From the NCBI RefSeq assembly GCF_000003815.2, contig NC_049993.1, forward strand, positions 9,093,182 to 9,157,181: a stretch of DNA of 64,000 nt, in the 5' to 3' direction. Numbering within the stretch: position 1 is the stretch's first letter; each line of letters opens with the position of its first letter. A program made the position numbers and the translations under genes. Shown one piece after another: positions 1 through 9,989 of the stretch. This DNA comes from Branchiostoma floridae. Taxonomy: Eukaryota > Chordata > Leptocardii > Amphioxiformes > Branchiostomatidae. The notes below the pieces were generated by a model that searched no databases, was not told the DNA's origin, and was given only the letters and a program-made list of their open reading frames with translations.

Positions 1-169
1 TCAGCAAGTCATCTTGAAAAAGGTAGAAGTTAGGAGATAAAATGTTGACATACAGTTTTGGCTGCTAGAGACTACAAACAAGTGGTCCCTATGAACGGTT
101 CATGGTTTGACTGTAGCTACCAAATTGTCTTACATAGGGTGAACGTTAGAAGATAAAAAGTTGACGTAC

Positions 170-347
170 AGTCCTGGCTGCCGTTCTTCTCTTTACTGTC
201 TGGTCCAGGTGAAGGGCTCATGGGGATCTGACTGGCAAACCAGTCTCTGTTCTCCTCCAGCTGGTCCAGGATGGACTGGGCATCAGGGTGGACCAAGTCC
301 GCCCACGTCTCCCACAGGGGGTGCACAATGAAGTCAATAAACCCAAC
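170..347 (-). CDS. PDE4: PDE4 catalytic exon: [12 protein letters not shown]...SPSPGPD
   Basis: This exon closes the catalytic domain. It starts VGFID in phase 0 after the acceptor TTGCAG and carries the hydrophobic clamp phenylalanine of the VGF motif (F372 in PDE4D2 numbering, family knowledge). It continues [19 protein letters not shown] and ends near [16 protein letters not shown]. The SPSP motif corresponds to the ERK phosphorylation region of vertebrate long forms. I place the donor at GACT|GTACGT; reading on instead gives 17 unconserved residues and a TAG at 117-119. That stretch duplicates an intronic segment near 23-66, which supports splicing rather than a terminal exon. The usual FQFELTLEE tail is absent and should lie to the left of the window. 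Confidence 0.93.
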
Positions 348-1063
348 CTGCAAGGACAGAATACATTCACTTCATCAGCATATCTGTGTGACTGATTTGC
401 ATTTTTGTGATGAGTTTTTGCATCATCAAAAGAAATGACAATTTGAACGCAGTATGTAGCTTTTGCAGGTTCATGTAAACTAACAAATTTCCCACTAAAG
501 AATGCAGAATGAAATCAATAAACCCAACCTGTAAGGACAGGAGAGTTCATCGTCAAAAGAAATACATTCTTTAAAAAAATCTAAAATACTTTTGCAGACA
601 AGAAGCTTCCCACTGCAGATGCAGAATGAAGTAAAGGGACCGAGGTAAAACGATTACCGAGGACAGGTGGTTGCTACAAAACAGGGTGAGGTTAACCTAT
701 CGGTATGTAGAATTGGACAGTACTTTTTTAATGCGGCTTGTGACAAGAGATGGTTGCCTAGGCCAGGTGGTTGTCCGAACTGGTTTGACTGTACATGTAT
801 CTTTAGTTCTGTAATACCCTCTATTTTCTAAGAATTTGCAAAGTAACAAAATAGATAGTACTGTAAATGCAGAAATGTTCGCGGTTTTTGCGGCGGCCGC
901 TTCACCGCGAATTTAAAATCACCGCGAACATTTTCCATAACAGTAAGAGACTACAGTGCATGGTGCTACCGCGAAATTAAAACCACCGCGAAAAGTCCAT
1001 TTTCCCGCTACCGCGAAATTAAATCCCCGCAAACTTAAATGCATTTACAGTAACTGTCCTGAC
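348..1063 (-). other. Intron with duplicated acceptor of the VGFID exon and a MITE
   Basis: The intron between the [11 protein letters not shown] and VGFID exons. A second copy of the VGFID exon edge with its CAG acceptor lies at about 507-541. A 34-bp segment at 377-410 recurs almost unchanged at 1271-1304 in the next intron. A TA-target MITE fills 861-1050. Nothing else recognisable is seen. Confidence 0.8.
861..1050. mobile_element. Tc1/mariner-type MITE, 190 bp, TA target site
   Basis: The ends are perfect 11-bp inverted repeats, CTGTAAATGCA (861-871) and TGCATTTACAG (1040-1050), flanked by TA on both sides (859-860, 1051-1052). The interior is rich in CCGCGAA-type motifs. No transposase is encoded. 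Related diverged copies lie near 44205-44402, 46500-46708 and 47509-47717. It ends about 10 nt from the splice donor of the neighbouring PDE4 exon. Confidence 0.85.
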
Positions 1064-1246
1064 CTGAGACTTCTCCACAGAGGCGTTATGTCTGTCACAC
1101 ATGGCCGAAATCTCCAGCTGTTTATTCCGTTCTCTGTCGCCCTGGTGGTAAAACTCGTCCATGAGTTTGTCCAGCCACTGTCTGTAGAGCTCCAGGGGCT
1201 TGGTGGGGTTGCCCAAGTCTGCACAGTGTACCATGTTCTGCAGAAC
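1064..1246 (-). CDS. PDE4: PDE4 catalytic exon: [11 protein letters not shown]...NASVEKSQ
   Basis: A 61-codon, phase 0-0 exon, the same length as its vertebrate counterpart. VHCADL supplies the catalytic-metal aspartate (D318 in PDE4D2 numbering). [12 protein letters not shown] and [19 protein letters not shown] follow. The last codon is the invariant glutamine (Q369) that reads the purine ring. Splice sites are TTTTCACAG|GTTCTG and TCTCAG|GTCAGG. Only ten intronic nucleotides separate the donor from an inserted MITE. Confidence 0.97.
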
Positions 1247-2304
<1,058 letters not shown>

Positions 2305-2459
2305 CATGTCAATGACCATTTTTCTGAGGGTTGACCTCTGTTTTTTGGACAGGTTGCAGAAGATGTCACAGTTTTCCTCCTGAAGCAGCTTGAAGGCCAC
2401 GGCCAGGTGGTGGTTCTCCAGACAAGACTCGTCGTTGTACAGAATAGCAAGTTCTGAAC
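2305..2459 (-). CDS. PDE4: PDE4 catalytic exon: [20 protein letters not shown]...
   Basis: A 155-nt exon entered in phase 1 (the first two bases complete a serine codon) and left in phase 0. It reads [35 protein letters not shown] and [14 protein letters not shown], the standard PDE4 block including the ENHH motif. Splice sites are TGTTTCAG|GTTCAG and GACATG|GTGAGA. Its 5' edge is the founder of the tandem array at 2460-2862. Confidence 0.97.
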
Positions 2460-2862
2460 CTGAAACAGCAAAATCAACATTTTAGTACGGTATAGCAAGT
2501 TCTGAACATGAAACAGCAAAATTACAAAACATCGTAGTACAGAATAGCAAGTTCTGAACCTGAAACAGCAAAATCAACATCTTAGTACGGTATAGCAAGT
2601 TCTGAACATGAAACAGCAAAATCAACATCTTACTATATAATAGTACGGTATGGCAAGTTCTGAACATGAAACAGCAAAATTACAAAACATCATAGTACAG
2701 AATAGCAAGTTCTGAACCTGAAACAGAAAAACTATGAAACATCTTAGTACAGAATAGCAAGTTCTGAAATGAAATAGCACAATTAACAACCTGAACCTGA
2801 AATAGTGCAATTATCAATACCTTAGTACAGAATGGCAAGTTCTGAACTGAAACCGAAATTGA
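2460..2862. repeat. Minisatellite made from an exon edge and its splice acceptor
   Basis: About seven tandem units of roughly 50 bp (starts near 2483, 2535, 2583, 2641, 2693, 2745, 2823) repeat the first ~25 nt of the SELAILY exon plus its upstream intron. On the minus strand, units near 2535 and 2693 keep the full TTTCAG acceptor. The others carry TTTCAT or further changes. Confidence 0.88.
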
Positions 2863-3063
2863 AAATGGAATGGATGTTGGCCCACTTTAGCTCAATGAAA
2901 GCTAATCTTCCATTGTTTGTGGCAGACAAGATAGATTTCTCTTTTTTGTAAGCTCTAAAAGAGAACTATGTTTTCTGTCTATTTTAAAGACAAACAATAC
3001 ACACAATTAGGGGAGTAGCTCACTGTTATGATTGAATGTACAGTGTTTACAGGTGGGACTTAC

Positions 3064-3163
3064 TTGTGAGAATGAGGAACTGGTTGTTGACTCCAGGGTG
3101 GTCGACATCATGGATTGCACTGGCGAAGATGGAGGCAAGAATCTCCAGGTCTGTGAAGACATT
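3064..3163 (-). CDS. PDE4: PDE4 catalytic exon: [20 protein letters not shown]...
   Basis: A 100-nt exon, phase 0 in and phase 1 out. It contains [15 protein letters not shown]. The adjacent His-Asp of HDVDHPG are metal ligands (H200, D201 in PDE4D2 numbering), which defines class I phosphodiesterases. Splice sites are TCTCAG|AATGTC and ACAA|GTAAGT. The plus-strand open frame here is only a shadow. Confidence 0.97.
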
Positions 3164-4147
3164 CTGAGATGCGAGAAGATTGCTGGTCAGTCCAGAAAAG
3201 ACATCCAGGCAATAAGATACGCCAAACAGCAGTTACAGAAGCTACTAGATATGATTTTGGAGATGATCAGACGTTTTGCGGTCTTTTGTCAGTGACATTG
3301 AGTACAATCTTGAGTGTTATAACTAAGAACTATAAATAGATGTACACATGTAAATGGTAGAAGACATATTTTAGGTAGTCCAATAGGAAACATAAATAGG
3401 ACAAAGTCAAAACAAGGTTAGTGCTAATTAGCTCCTATTGCTTATTTGACTACAGGAGCAAATGTGGGAGGGCTGCCATATTGTTAGGCTGCTTGGTAAT
3501 ATATCAGCAAGAATCCCAATACAGTTAGATCTCAATTCAAACATTTTTGTTGCATAGTGGTGATGCTTCTAACACCTGCAAACTATTTCATATATCACAA
3601 CTGAATTGAATAAATAACCTCCTTTTCTTAAAACTCTATTTTATTTCCACCAATGTCACCTTCCTCAGGACACAGGCTCTTTATTCAGTCATGTACCAAC
3701 CTGATGAAACTATTTACAGATCTGATCAGGGTTGTAGCCAGCCTGAAATTATTTTCTGTCCCCTCGATTTTTAATCCTATTGAGTGCCCAAGGCACATGA
3801 CGTCGAGATGTATCTAGGGTGGTTTGGGTGCATGCAGCCCCAGAAAATTTTGAAATGTAGACCCTCTGAAACAATATTTACTGCATTTTGAGGCGTACAT
3901 TTTGCTGGTAGACTAAGGTGTTCAATGGCATCTGTTTTGGTGACAAATTTCACAAGGGAGACAGTTTCATTATATCTTTTCATATCGATTTTTGTCCGTC
4001 ACAGAGGACGGAATGGTAAAAAAATTTTCTGTCCCTAGCTGCAAAATTCCGTCAAAGGACAGAAGGACGGGTGCTGGCTACAACCCTTGATCTGATGTAA
4101 CTTCCAACTTATTCTAGCTCATCCAACATGGATAAACAGTTGCGTAC
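3164..4147 (-). other. Intron containing a hAT-type MITE
   Basis: Contains the MITE at 3727-4088. The remaining ~600 bp show nothing I recognise. Confidence 0.7.
3727..4088. mobile_element. hAT-type MITE, 362 bp, 8-bp target duplication
   Basis: Near-perfect 16-bp inverted ends (CAGGGTTGTAGCCAGC and its complement with one mismatch) sit between direct 8-bp copies of GATCTGAT (3719-3726 and 4089-4096). The CAGGG start and 8-bp duplication are typical of hAT elements. No transposase is present. Confidence 0.88.
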
Positions 4148-4312
4148 CTCCAGAGCCTGCATGCCTAAGAGGTAGTGAGTGGTCTGTGTGACGTCGGCGG
4201 CGTGCCGGTTGTTGTGGTAGGGGACCTCTCTGTGATAGTGGTCCTCCAGCGTCATGAGATATGTGATGAGCGTGTTGGCTGGAATCTTGAATGTCTTGAT
4301 CAAGTCACGTTC
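4148..4312 (-). CDS. PDE4: PDE4 catalytic exon: [20 protein letters not shown]...
   Basis: A 55-codon, phase 0-0 exon. [10 protein letters not shown] carries the proton-donor His and first metal-ligand His (H160 and H164 in PDE4D2 numbering). The residue before the second His is Arg, where vertebrate PDE4s have Leu or Ile. The following [13 protein letters not shown] also departs from the vertebrate QSTHVLLSTPALE. Splice sites are ACTTTCAG|GAACGT and CTGGAG|GTACGC. Confidence 0.96.
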
Positions 4313-4590
4313 CTGAAAGTTTTGCACAAAACCAGAACCACTGTTACTATCCTTCCTGGTCCCCCATTGTCATAATGACAGGTAAGTCTCTAAAACACTA
4401 GCAAGAAGTCTGCCAGTTGAAATTCTACAACAGTTACTGTAATTATAGTTACAATAGCTCTAACATTTACTTCTAGTATTTTCATGTTGGACATGTAGGA
4501 AAATATCATGTATGGATATACATAGCATACATATGCCAAAAGACAGTTTGCTGAGTATGCAAAACAAACAAACAAACAAACAAACCCTAC

Positions 4591-4686
4591 CTGGAGGATG
4601 GTGTAAGTGACAGCTGTCAGTGATCTGCCATTCGTCAGTGTGTCAATCTTAAAACAGTCAACTCCCCACTTGGACATATCCATTTC
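4591..4686 (-). CDS. PDE4: PDE4 exon at start of catalytic domain: EMDMSKWGVDCFKIDTLTNG
   Basis: A 32-codon, phase 0-0 exon matching the vertebrate KELEDxNKWGLxxF block; KWG is kept and RSLTAVTYTILQ ends it. It opens the catalytic domain after LR2. Splice sites are CTTGTCAG|GAAATG and CTCCAG|GTAGGG. An AAAC microsatellite lies just downstream (4563-4586). Confidence 0.95.
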
Positions 4687-5782
4687 CTGACAAGACAGAT
4701 CATTCTCATTAAACACAACATCACTGCAATCTTAAATGCTGAAGAAGTCACATTGTCTCAAAAATGATATCCACATTGCATGGCTCCATGTTCCATGATC
4801 CATGTAATTTAAAAAAAATTGATAGATACATTGCAGTTGCATTCATAATTGTCATTGATTAAGTATCTGTACAAAGAAATCTGATTTCAGAAAGAAGCAA
4901 CTTTTTAAGCATATTCTTCAGACAAAATAAAAGGACCTTAAAGGAAATTTATAGTATGGTAGATCTAATGCCTGCTTCTCCCCCTTTCATTTATGACAAC
5001 ACTTATGAGCACACCAGTTTAGTTCCTTGGTTCATGAATTCAGCCATTTCAACATAAATATCTAACAATAGGTGATGATGAAAACAGAAGGATTTAAAGG
5101 GACATAATGTAGAAATTTGGCGCCAAAATTTCAAATGTTCTGAACTAAAAAATCTCAAGTCAGACTGACATTTGTAACTTATTTCTAACGTATCTGCGTC
5201 ATTTTATCACATTTCTAGCGCTAATTAACAACGCCAGAGTAAGCCGCGACCAAATTCACTTACTTCCGGGTAGCCTACCCGGAAGTAGTCAGTCCTAGAT
5301 TCCCGAATCGACCGTTGCGGTCGCAGATCTTCGAAGCATCGCGGGGACTTTCAACAAGCTTCAGTAATGATTCGTGCGAACCACCGAACGCATTCTAGAG
5401 CGCGTCATGATTCCTCAGAAAGTTGGATAAAATGGCGGACAACTCAAGCGGCGGTGGGAAGTGCGCATATTTCAAGACGTCCTCACGGCACAATAAACTC
5501 GTATCAATACGTTGTGAATATTGCTGTGCAGTGTAATAAGGTAGACTCAACTCATAATGTAGAAAAATTACCGAAAACAGTGACTTTATTTTTTACATTA
5601 TGTCCCTTTAAGGGAATATATACACCTGCTATAACTGTGTGTATCAAGGTAAAGGTTTTCCCCTCAGACTCTGTTTTCATGTTGATATTTCAGTTCAGGA
5701 TTATTTGTATATATTCAAGAACCAACAACTTACATTGGTCTGGCCTTATCAATGAGAATAATGAAAGTAGTGGGAATTTCAC
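4687..5782 (-). other. Intron with a TTAA-target MITE
   Basis: About half of this intron is the MITE at 5098-5607. A 205-residue plus-strand frame overlapping it has no family match and uses the transposon interior, so I do not call it. Confidence 0.75.
5098..5607. mobile_element. piggyBac-type MITE, 510 bp, TTAA target
   Basis: Perfect 14-bp inverted ends (AGGGACATAATGTA ... TACATTATGTCCCT) are flanked by TTAA on both sides (5094-5097, 5608-5611). The GC-rich interior holds a perfect 12-bp palindrome with a 1-nt centre at 5262-5286 (ACTTCCGGGTAG and its complement). No transposase is present. Confidence 0.85.
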
Positions 5783-5877
5783 CTTTGCCAGTTCATCTTC
5801 TTTGTCCGCAGAAACCTCCACCCCAAACCTGGGCACGATGCCTGTGAAACTGTTGGCGTGTCTTAGTTTTCTCAAGC
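5783..5877 (-). CDS. PDE4: PDE4 LR2 exon: LRKLRHANSFTGIVPRFGVE...
   Basis: A 95-nt exon entered in phase 1 and left in phase 0, encoding (G)LRKLRHANSFTGIVPRFGVE then VSADKEDELAK. It matches the vertebrate GVKKLMHSSSL...PRFGV...LAK block that joins UCR2 to the catalytic domain. Splice sites are CCCTCCAG|GCTTGA and GCAAAG|GTGAAA. Because entry is in phase 1, the 42-nt exon at 6568-6609 can be included or skipped without a frameshift. Confidence 0.95.
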
Positions 5878-6567
5878 CTGGAGGGAGAGAAGAGACAAAA
5901 CAACATCAACAAAGCAGTCCTACATGTATCAACCATCAGCAATGTCTCACTGTGGACATTCCTGACAAGGATGGATTTGAATGAACGGTAGGTTCAAACA
6001 TGCCATCTTCCAGTACAGTCAAACATGAGTGACTAGTCAGGGGACTTGCAGTGTATGTCGACGAGTGGCCACTACTGACAGGATTCTTACTTCTTTGGTC
6101 AATGGGAAAAAAATCACCAAGCAGGCTGGACACTGGCACAGGTTTGACTGGGTTTCAAAACCAACCAGTAATGTACAAGATGCATGGGTTGCACAAGTTG
6201 CTTGATGCTCTTAACTCAGCAGCCTGAAATGTTACAAACGTCACTGTGCTACATGTAATCAATCCCTCAACATTTCATGCATTTGTTCACACGATAAGTA
6301 GTACATGTATAGCAATAGCTGTTAGTCTTGCAGTGTTCTTGCAGATGAAATGTTTTCTCCTTCAGTTGGAAACCTTCAAATGTTACTTTTAAGAAAAAGA
6401 TTTGAAAAGCTTTGTCACCTTCAACCTTTATGTCACACATTTGCAAGTTACAAAGACATTGAAATGATCATTGACATGACATGACAGCTGTCAATCACGA
6501 TGGTGCTGTAAAAGCGAGCAGCCCAAGCAACCGACATTAGCAGAGTCAGTATGGTGGTTGGACTCAC
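5878..6567 (-). other. Intron segment, nothing recognised
   Basis: 690 bp between the LR2 exon and the candidate cassette exon. Open frames here are short and unconserved. I see no repeat or motif worth naming. Confidence 0.5.
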
Positions 6568-6609
6568 CAGACTCAAAATTGGTCACAGACTCTGGCATGA
6601 TGAGAAGTG
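6568..6609 (-). CDS. PDE4: Candidate 42-nt cassette (or first) exon in PDE4 LR2
   Basis: Not part of the vertebrate or fly PDE4 protein as I know it. It has a strong pyrimidine-rich acceptor (TCTGTTTTGTTTTAG) and a consensus donor (TCTG|GTGAGT). Its length is a multiple of three and its phase (1 in, 1 out) matches both neighbours. Included, it adds LLIMPESVTNFES between SHVSG and LRKLRH. It contains an ATG (MPESVTNFES), so it could instead be a start exon for a super-short form lacking UCR1 and most of UCR2. Splice signals and phase are seen; use is inferred. Confidence 0.6.
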
Positions 6610-7025
6610 CTAAAACAAAACAGAGACAGTAAGAAATCATCACAACACCAACGTTTGATTAGTTGTTTGATGAACCTGACTTTTGGTGAATCTCTTATGT
6701 TTTTTCCATGCAGCCAATAGATAGTCATTTATCTATTAACTCAGAGACTCTTCTGAAAGCCCTCTGTGACCATTTTTTCCCCACTGAATGCATAGAGTAA
6801 TGACAAAATGAACTTGGAAGCTGCATCAAAGGAAGCCAAAAAATACAGTACAAAACCTCCCCTAACCTCTGACTTAACTGCCATGACTTAATATCATCTA
6901 ATCTGCATTCAAGTCAAGTTTTTTCCTATGGAGTCAGAAATAAGAAAACAAACACTCAATTTGCCAGGGTCCCTTCAAACAACTAATCAACTTTCTGTTT
7001 TCTAGAGGACTTGCTGTAGCCTTAC

Positions 7026-7127
7026 CTGAAACATGAGACAATGGTCCTTTTGTTCTCCCTGGGGGCTTGTTCTCCTCAGGGGAGTCCTTCTCTGTTGGGG
7101 AGGGGAGGTCGATCTCTTGCTGTTTAT
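7026..7127 (-). CDS. PDE4: PDE4 UCR2 end / LR2 start: DKQQEIDLPSPTEKD...
   Basis: A 102-nt exon, phase 1-1, reading (D)KQQEIDLPSPTEKDSPEEN then KPPGRTKGPLSHVS(G). KQQEIDLPS is nearly the same as dunce; vertebrates have DKQNDVEIPSPT. The proline-rich linker is variable in the family. Splice sites are TTGTTACAG|ATAAAC and TTTCAG|GTAAGG. Confidence 0.95.
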
Positions 7128-8362
7128 CTGTAACAAAGGTGGGGCAGAAACGTTAGTAACTTGACAATTTCACTGTATCCCGTGTGTATCTCAAGATATA
7201 ATGTCTATCAACATAATTCTGGCTTATCACATGATTGTTTATTTGCCTGAAAAATTAGAAGGAGCTCTTAAATGCAACATCTGGATTATAATACACTCTA
7301 AACTGTGCATACTTGGGGGTGCTGCACTAGAAATGTCTCAAACACTACTTTCCAAAGTGGCGGATAAATGTTAACGGGGATTAAATTGTCCACAGTTACT
7401 GTGCCCAAATCTAAAATTCTTTCTTACACTGTAGATAAAAGAGACTGTTATACAACAGTTACTTGTTTCATCTATGATAATCATAATCTTTGTTATGTGT
7501 CAATTATGGGCTATACACTATATGCTGTAACTTTTAACTTTGATGGATAGTGAATTCAGCACTAAGGAAAGGGCCACTTCCTAAATTTATAATGAACACT
7601 TGTTGAGGTTTTAATGTTCTTTCGAGAAGGCATACTAAATACAGGCTATATACTGTGTTGTAACTACATCGTACCACCTTGGCTAGATGGTGAATTCAGC
7701 ACCAAGGAAAGGGAAAACTATTTACATTCCTTGGCAAAAGGAATGTCCATTTTCTTTTGAGAAATAGCACCCATTATATGCTAGACAGCTTTGTGACAAC
7801 TATTTTGTCTGATCTTTAATTCAGCACCAAGGAAATGAACAAACCGGGTTACCTTTCTTTGTACCTATGTTCTTATCAAACAAGTAACACGGATTGTATG
7901 CTGTACACTTATTTGAATCAATGTTAGATTCAGCACCAAAGGCAGGACCCATCTTTTGCATTGCTTGACAAAAAAAGGTCAAAATTCCTTTCCAGAAACA
8001 ACTCCATGCTACATGCTTTCTGTAACAATATACCAATCATCTTGAATTGATGGCTTTTTCAGCACCAAGGGAAGGCCCTACCATTTCTTTTTTTCCACAA
8101 ATGTAGATGTTTCTTCTTGTTTTCACCAAAGATATCATTCTTAGGGTTTGTGTTTCAAGTCTACAGAATGGATGGTCAATTCAGCACCAAGGTTAAGAAC
8201 CATTCTTTTTCTTATTTTATTCTTTTTCAAAATAATTGTAGACATAAACAAATCTTACAATACACATCTACTTATAATATTACACCATCTTTACAACTGA
8301 TATTGTATAGCATAAATCACATGAATGCTTTTAAACCTTTGCGTAACAGAAGGTGAACATAC
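7128..8362 (-). other. Intron filled by RE1-like repeat array
   Basis: Six units of the repeat occupy 7555-8200. The rest is AT-rich with no recognised feature. Confidence 0.7.
7555..8200. repeat. RE1-like core repeat, six units
   Basis: Cores start at 7555, 7695, 7820, 7929, 8058 and 8180, spaced 109-140 bp. Each reads TTCAGCAC(C/T)AA followed by a GG-purine stretch; several end in GACC or GCCC. Just upstream, GGATGGTGAA or similar is often kept. The ~90 bp between cores has diverged much further, so the core is the conserved part. Confidence 0.8.
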
Positions 8363-8456
8363 CTAAGAAGGTGTTGCAAATAAACTCGGAGACTTGGTTT
8401 CCTGATTTGCTCGTCTCTTTAAAGTGACTCAGCTCCCTGTTCAGCATTCTTTTGAA
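8363..8456 (-). CDS. PDE4: PDE4 UCR2 exon: [20 protein letters not shown]...
   Basis: A 94-nt exon, phase 0 in and 1 out, reading [20 protein letters not shown] and [11 protein letters not shown](D). This is the core of UCR2, whose helix folds over the active site and makes the enzyme sensitive to PKA and dimer state. In vertebrates super-short first exons splice here. Splice sites are CTCCCCAG|TTCAAA and CTTAG|GTATGT. Confidence 0.97.
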
Positions 8457-8799
8457 CTGGGGAGGGAGGAAAGGTGAAAGATTAAAGATTAAAGGTTACA
8501 TTCCATATTTGAAAGCAATATTTCTTTAACCAAATTCTATACAAGTGTAGATTATATAAGTGTAGATTCTCAATATTTCTATCAAAAATGTCAATTTCAT
8601 GACCATGTTCTTTGTTTCCATTCTTTAGTATGAAATAAAAAAAATGATTTAACATTTTTTTGTTGTTGTTGTATAAAAGAAACCATGTATGATCAGGACT
8701 ACTTATCTACATTATAACAACAATTTCAGCAAGTTAATCTTCATGAATTCACATTCTACTTTATAATATACATCAATAAGGAACATAAGTTGTACTTAC
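8457..8799 (-). other. Intron, nothing recognised
   Basis: 343 bp of AT-rich sequence. I looked for a super-short first exon with a phase-0 donor and saw none. Confidence 0.5.
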
Positions 8800-8912
8800 T
8801 TTACTAGAAGCCATCTCGCTAACTGATCTATGTGTCTGTATGGACTCCAGTTGGTCTAAACACCAGTCCAACTCCTCTAACGTCTCCATTGCTAGTCTAC
8901 TTTGGTTCTCAT
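8800..8912 (-). CDS. PDE4: PDE4 UCR2 exon: [20 protein letters not shown]...
   Basis: A 113-nt exon, phase 1 in and 0 out, reading [37 protein letters not shown]. This starts UCR2 and is almost identical to vertebrate PDE4. Splice sites are TTTTTCCAG|ATGAGA and AGTAAA|GTAAGT. Confidence 0.97.
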
Positions 8913-9518
8913 CTGGAAAAAACACGACAACATCAGGCAACATTCTTCAACAAATTGGACGTGTCAGTCATTTAATCTTTTCTGTTCGAAAAGCACTTTT
9001 CCACATGCTATTGGGTAGTTTTGTGTCAATTGAATATATCAAGAATCTTAGGTATGAGCAACTTAAATGATATTTTGTACCATTTCAAGTATTGAAGAAA
9101 AAATAAATGTACAATGTAGAGCAATGTATCTTAAATCATTACCCTATCAAATCATGCATTGTTATTAATGTTATCATGAACTTAACTCGTTATAATATAA
9201 CTTGTATATGTAACGCTAGTTCACCTTTATCCGTTGTCTTTAGAAACAGCGCGTTCAGGAGTATTAAAATCTGCTGACAGTGGTTTCAAATTTGTAGCAT
9301 TTTTAAAAATGTTCCAATTTGAAACCATCGTCCGTCGACTTCATATCCCTAAATACGTTTTTTCTTACAAACAACAAATAAAGGTTACCCTCGGATAAAG
9401 GTGAACCAGCGTTAAGTAAGTAAGCTCCATACTATTAGGGGGATTAACAAAGCACAGAGAGCGACATTACCACTGGGTTATAAATAAGAGTTAGGCAAGC
9501 ACCGTCACCATCACCCAC
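8913..9518 (-). other. Intron with a palindromic TA-target MITE
   Basis: Holds the element at 9213-9412. No short-form first exon with the required phase-1 donor was found. Confidence 0.6.
9213..9412. mobile_element. Palindromic MITE, 200 bp, TA target (copy 1)
   Basis: Ends ACGCTAGTTCACCTTTATCCG and its complement (one mismatch over about 21 bp) are flanked by TA. The interior is also self-complementary around GTTTCAAATTTGTAGC / GTTCCAATTTGAAACC. Copies lie at 42714-42929 and 50993-51188. Confidence 0.82.
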
Positions 9519-9601
9519 CTGGTACCGTTAATTTGTTATTACTTGAACTACTTGTTCCCTGAGAAGGATGTGACTGAGACCCAACAGATGAGCGTCGGCT
9601 G
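9519..9601 (-). CDS. PDE4: PDE4 LR1 exon: SRRSSVGSQSHPSQGTSSSS...
   Basis: An 83-nt exon, phase 2 in and 1 out, encoding a Ser-rich linker (SRRSSVGSQSHPSQGTSSSS then NNKLTVP) between UCR1 and UCR2. LR1 sequence is poorly conserved in the family, so identity rests on phase and position. RRSS is a possible PKA or PKC site. The acceptor is TTTCTGCAGCAG, a NAGNAG tandem site; the upstream AG gives an extra codon. Confidence 0.88.
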
Positions 9602-9740
9602 CTGCAGAAACAAAAGAAAATGATATATAATAATATGTTTATTGCAAATTCTTGCCCGAGTGCTAATTGCAGGTACAAACAACATGTAAAATAAGGAAAA
9701 TACAAAGGTGCTAGGAACTACATTCTATGACTATGTTGTG

Positions 9741-9989
9741 CTACTGATTGAAGTGTACATTATACTGGTTTTGTTGGGTTTGACTTCTTCTTTTTAGGCA
9801 GTGGAAGACGAATTTACCCACTTCTTTTATAATGTGTGGGTTCTTTGATTTTAATAGTAGGGTTGATTTCTCATTGTCAGGAATACTTAGAAAGTAAGCG
9901 TGTATTTTGGATACACTCATAAATAGTTGGTTTCTTATATCATCATAAAATGAACAATTAGAGATAAAATGACGTTCATCTTCCACAGC
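9741..9989 (-). pseudogene. C-terminal remnant of a non-LTR retrotransposon reverse transcriptase
   Basis: The frame reads VEDERHFISNCSFYDDIRNQ followed by a lysine-rich tail ending in a stop. This pattern (EDE-x-HF-x-x-x-C-x-x-YDDIR) is what I know from the zinc-knuckle-like C-terminus of Jockey/CR1-type LINE proteins in marine invertebrates. The reverse transcriptase domain itself is missing, so this is a 5'-truncated copy in the intron. Confidence 0.6.

Noticed and set aside
5367-5984. 205-residue plus-strand open frame
   Set aside because: It lies mostly inside the TTAA MITE and opposite the LR2 exon, has no recognisable domain, and is a shadow.
7555-8200. CRISPR-like array
   Set aside because: Regular spacing with a constant core, but this is a eukaryotic intron and the spacers are themselves degenerate copies of each other.
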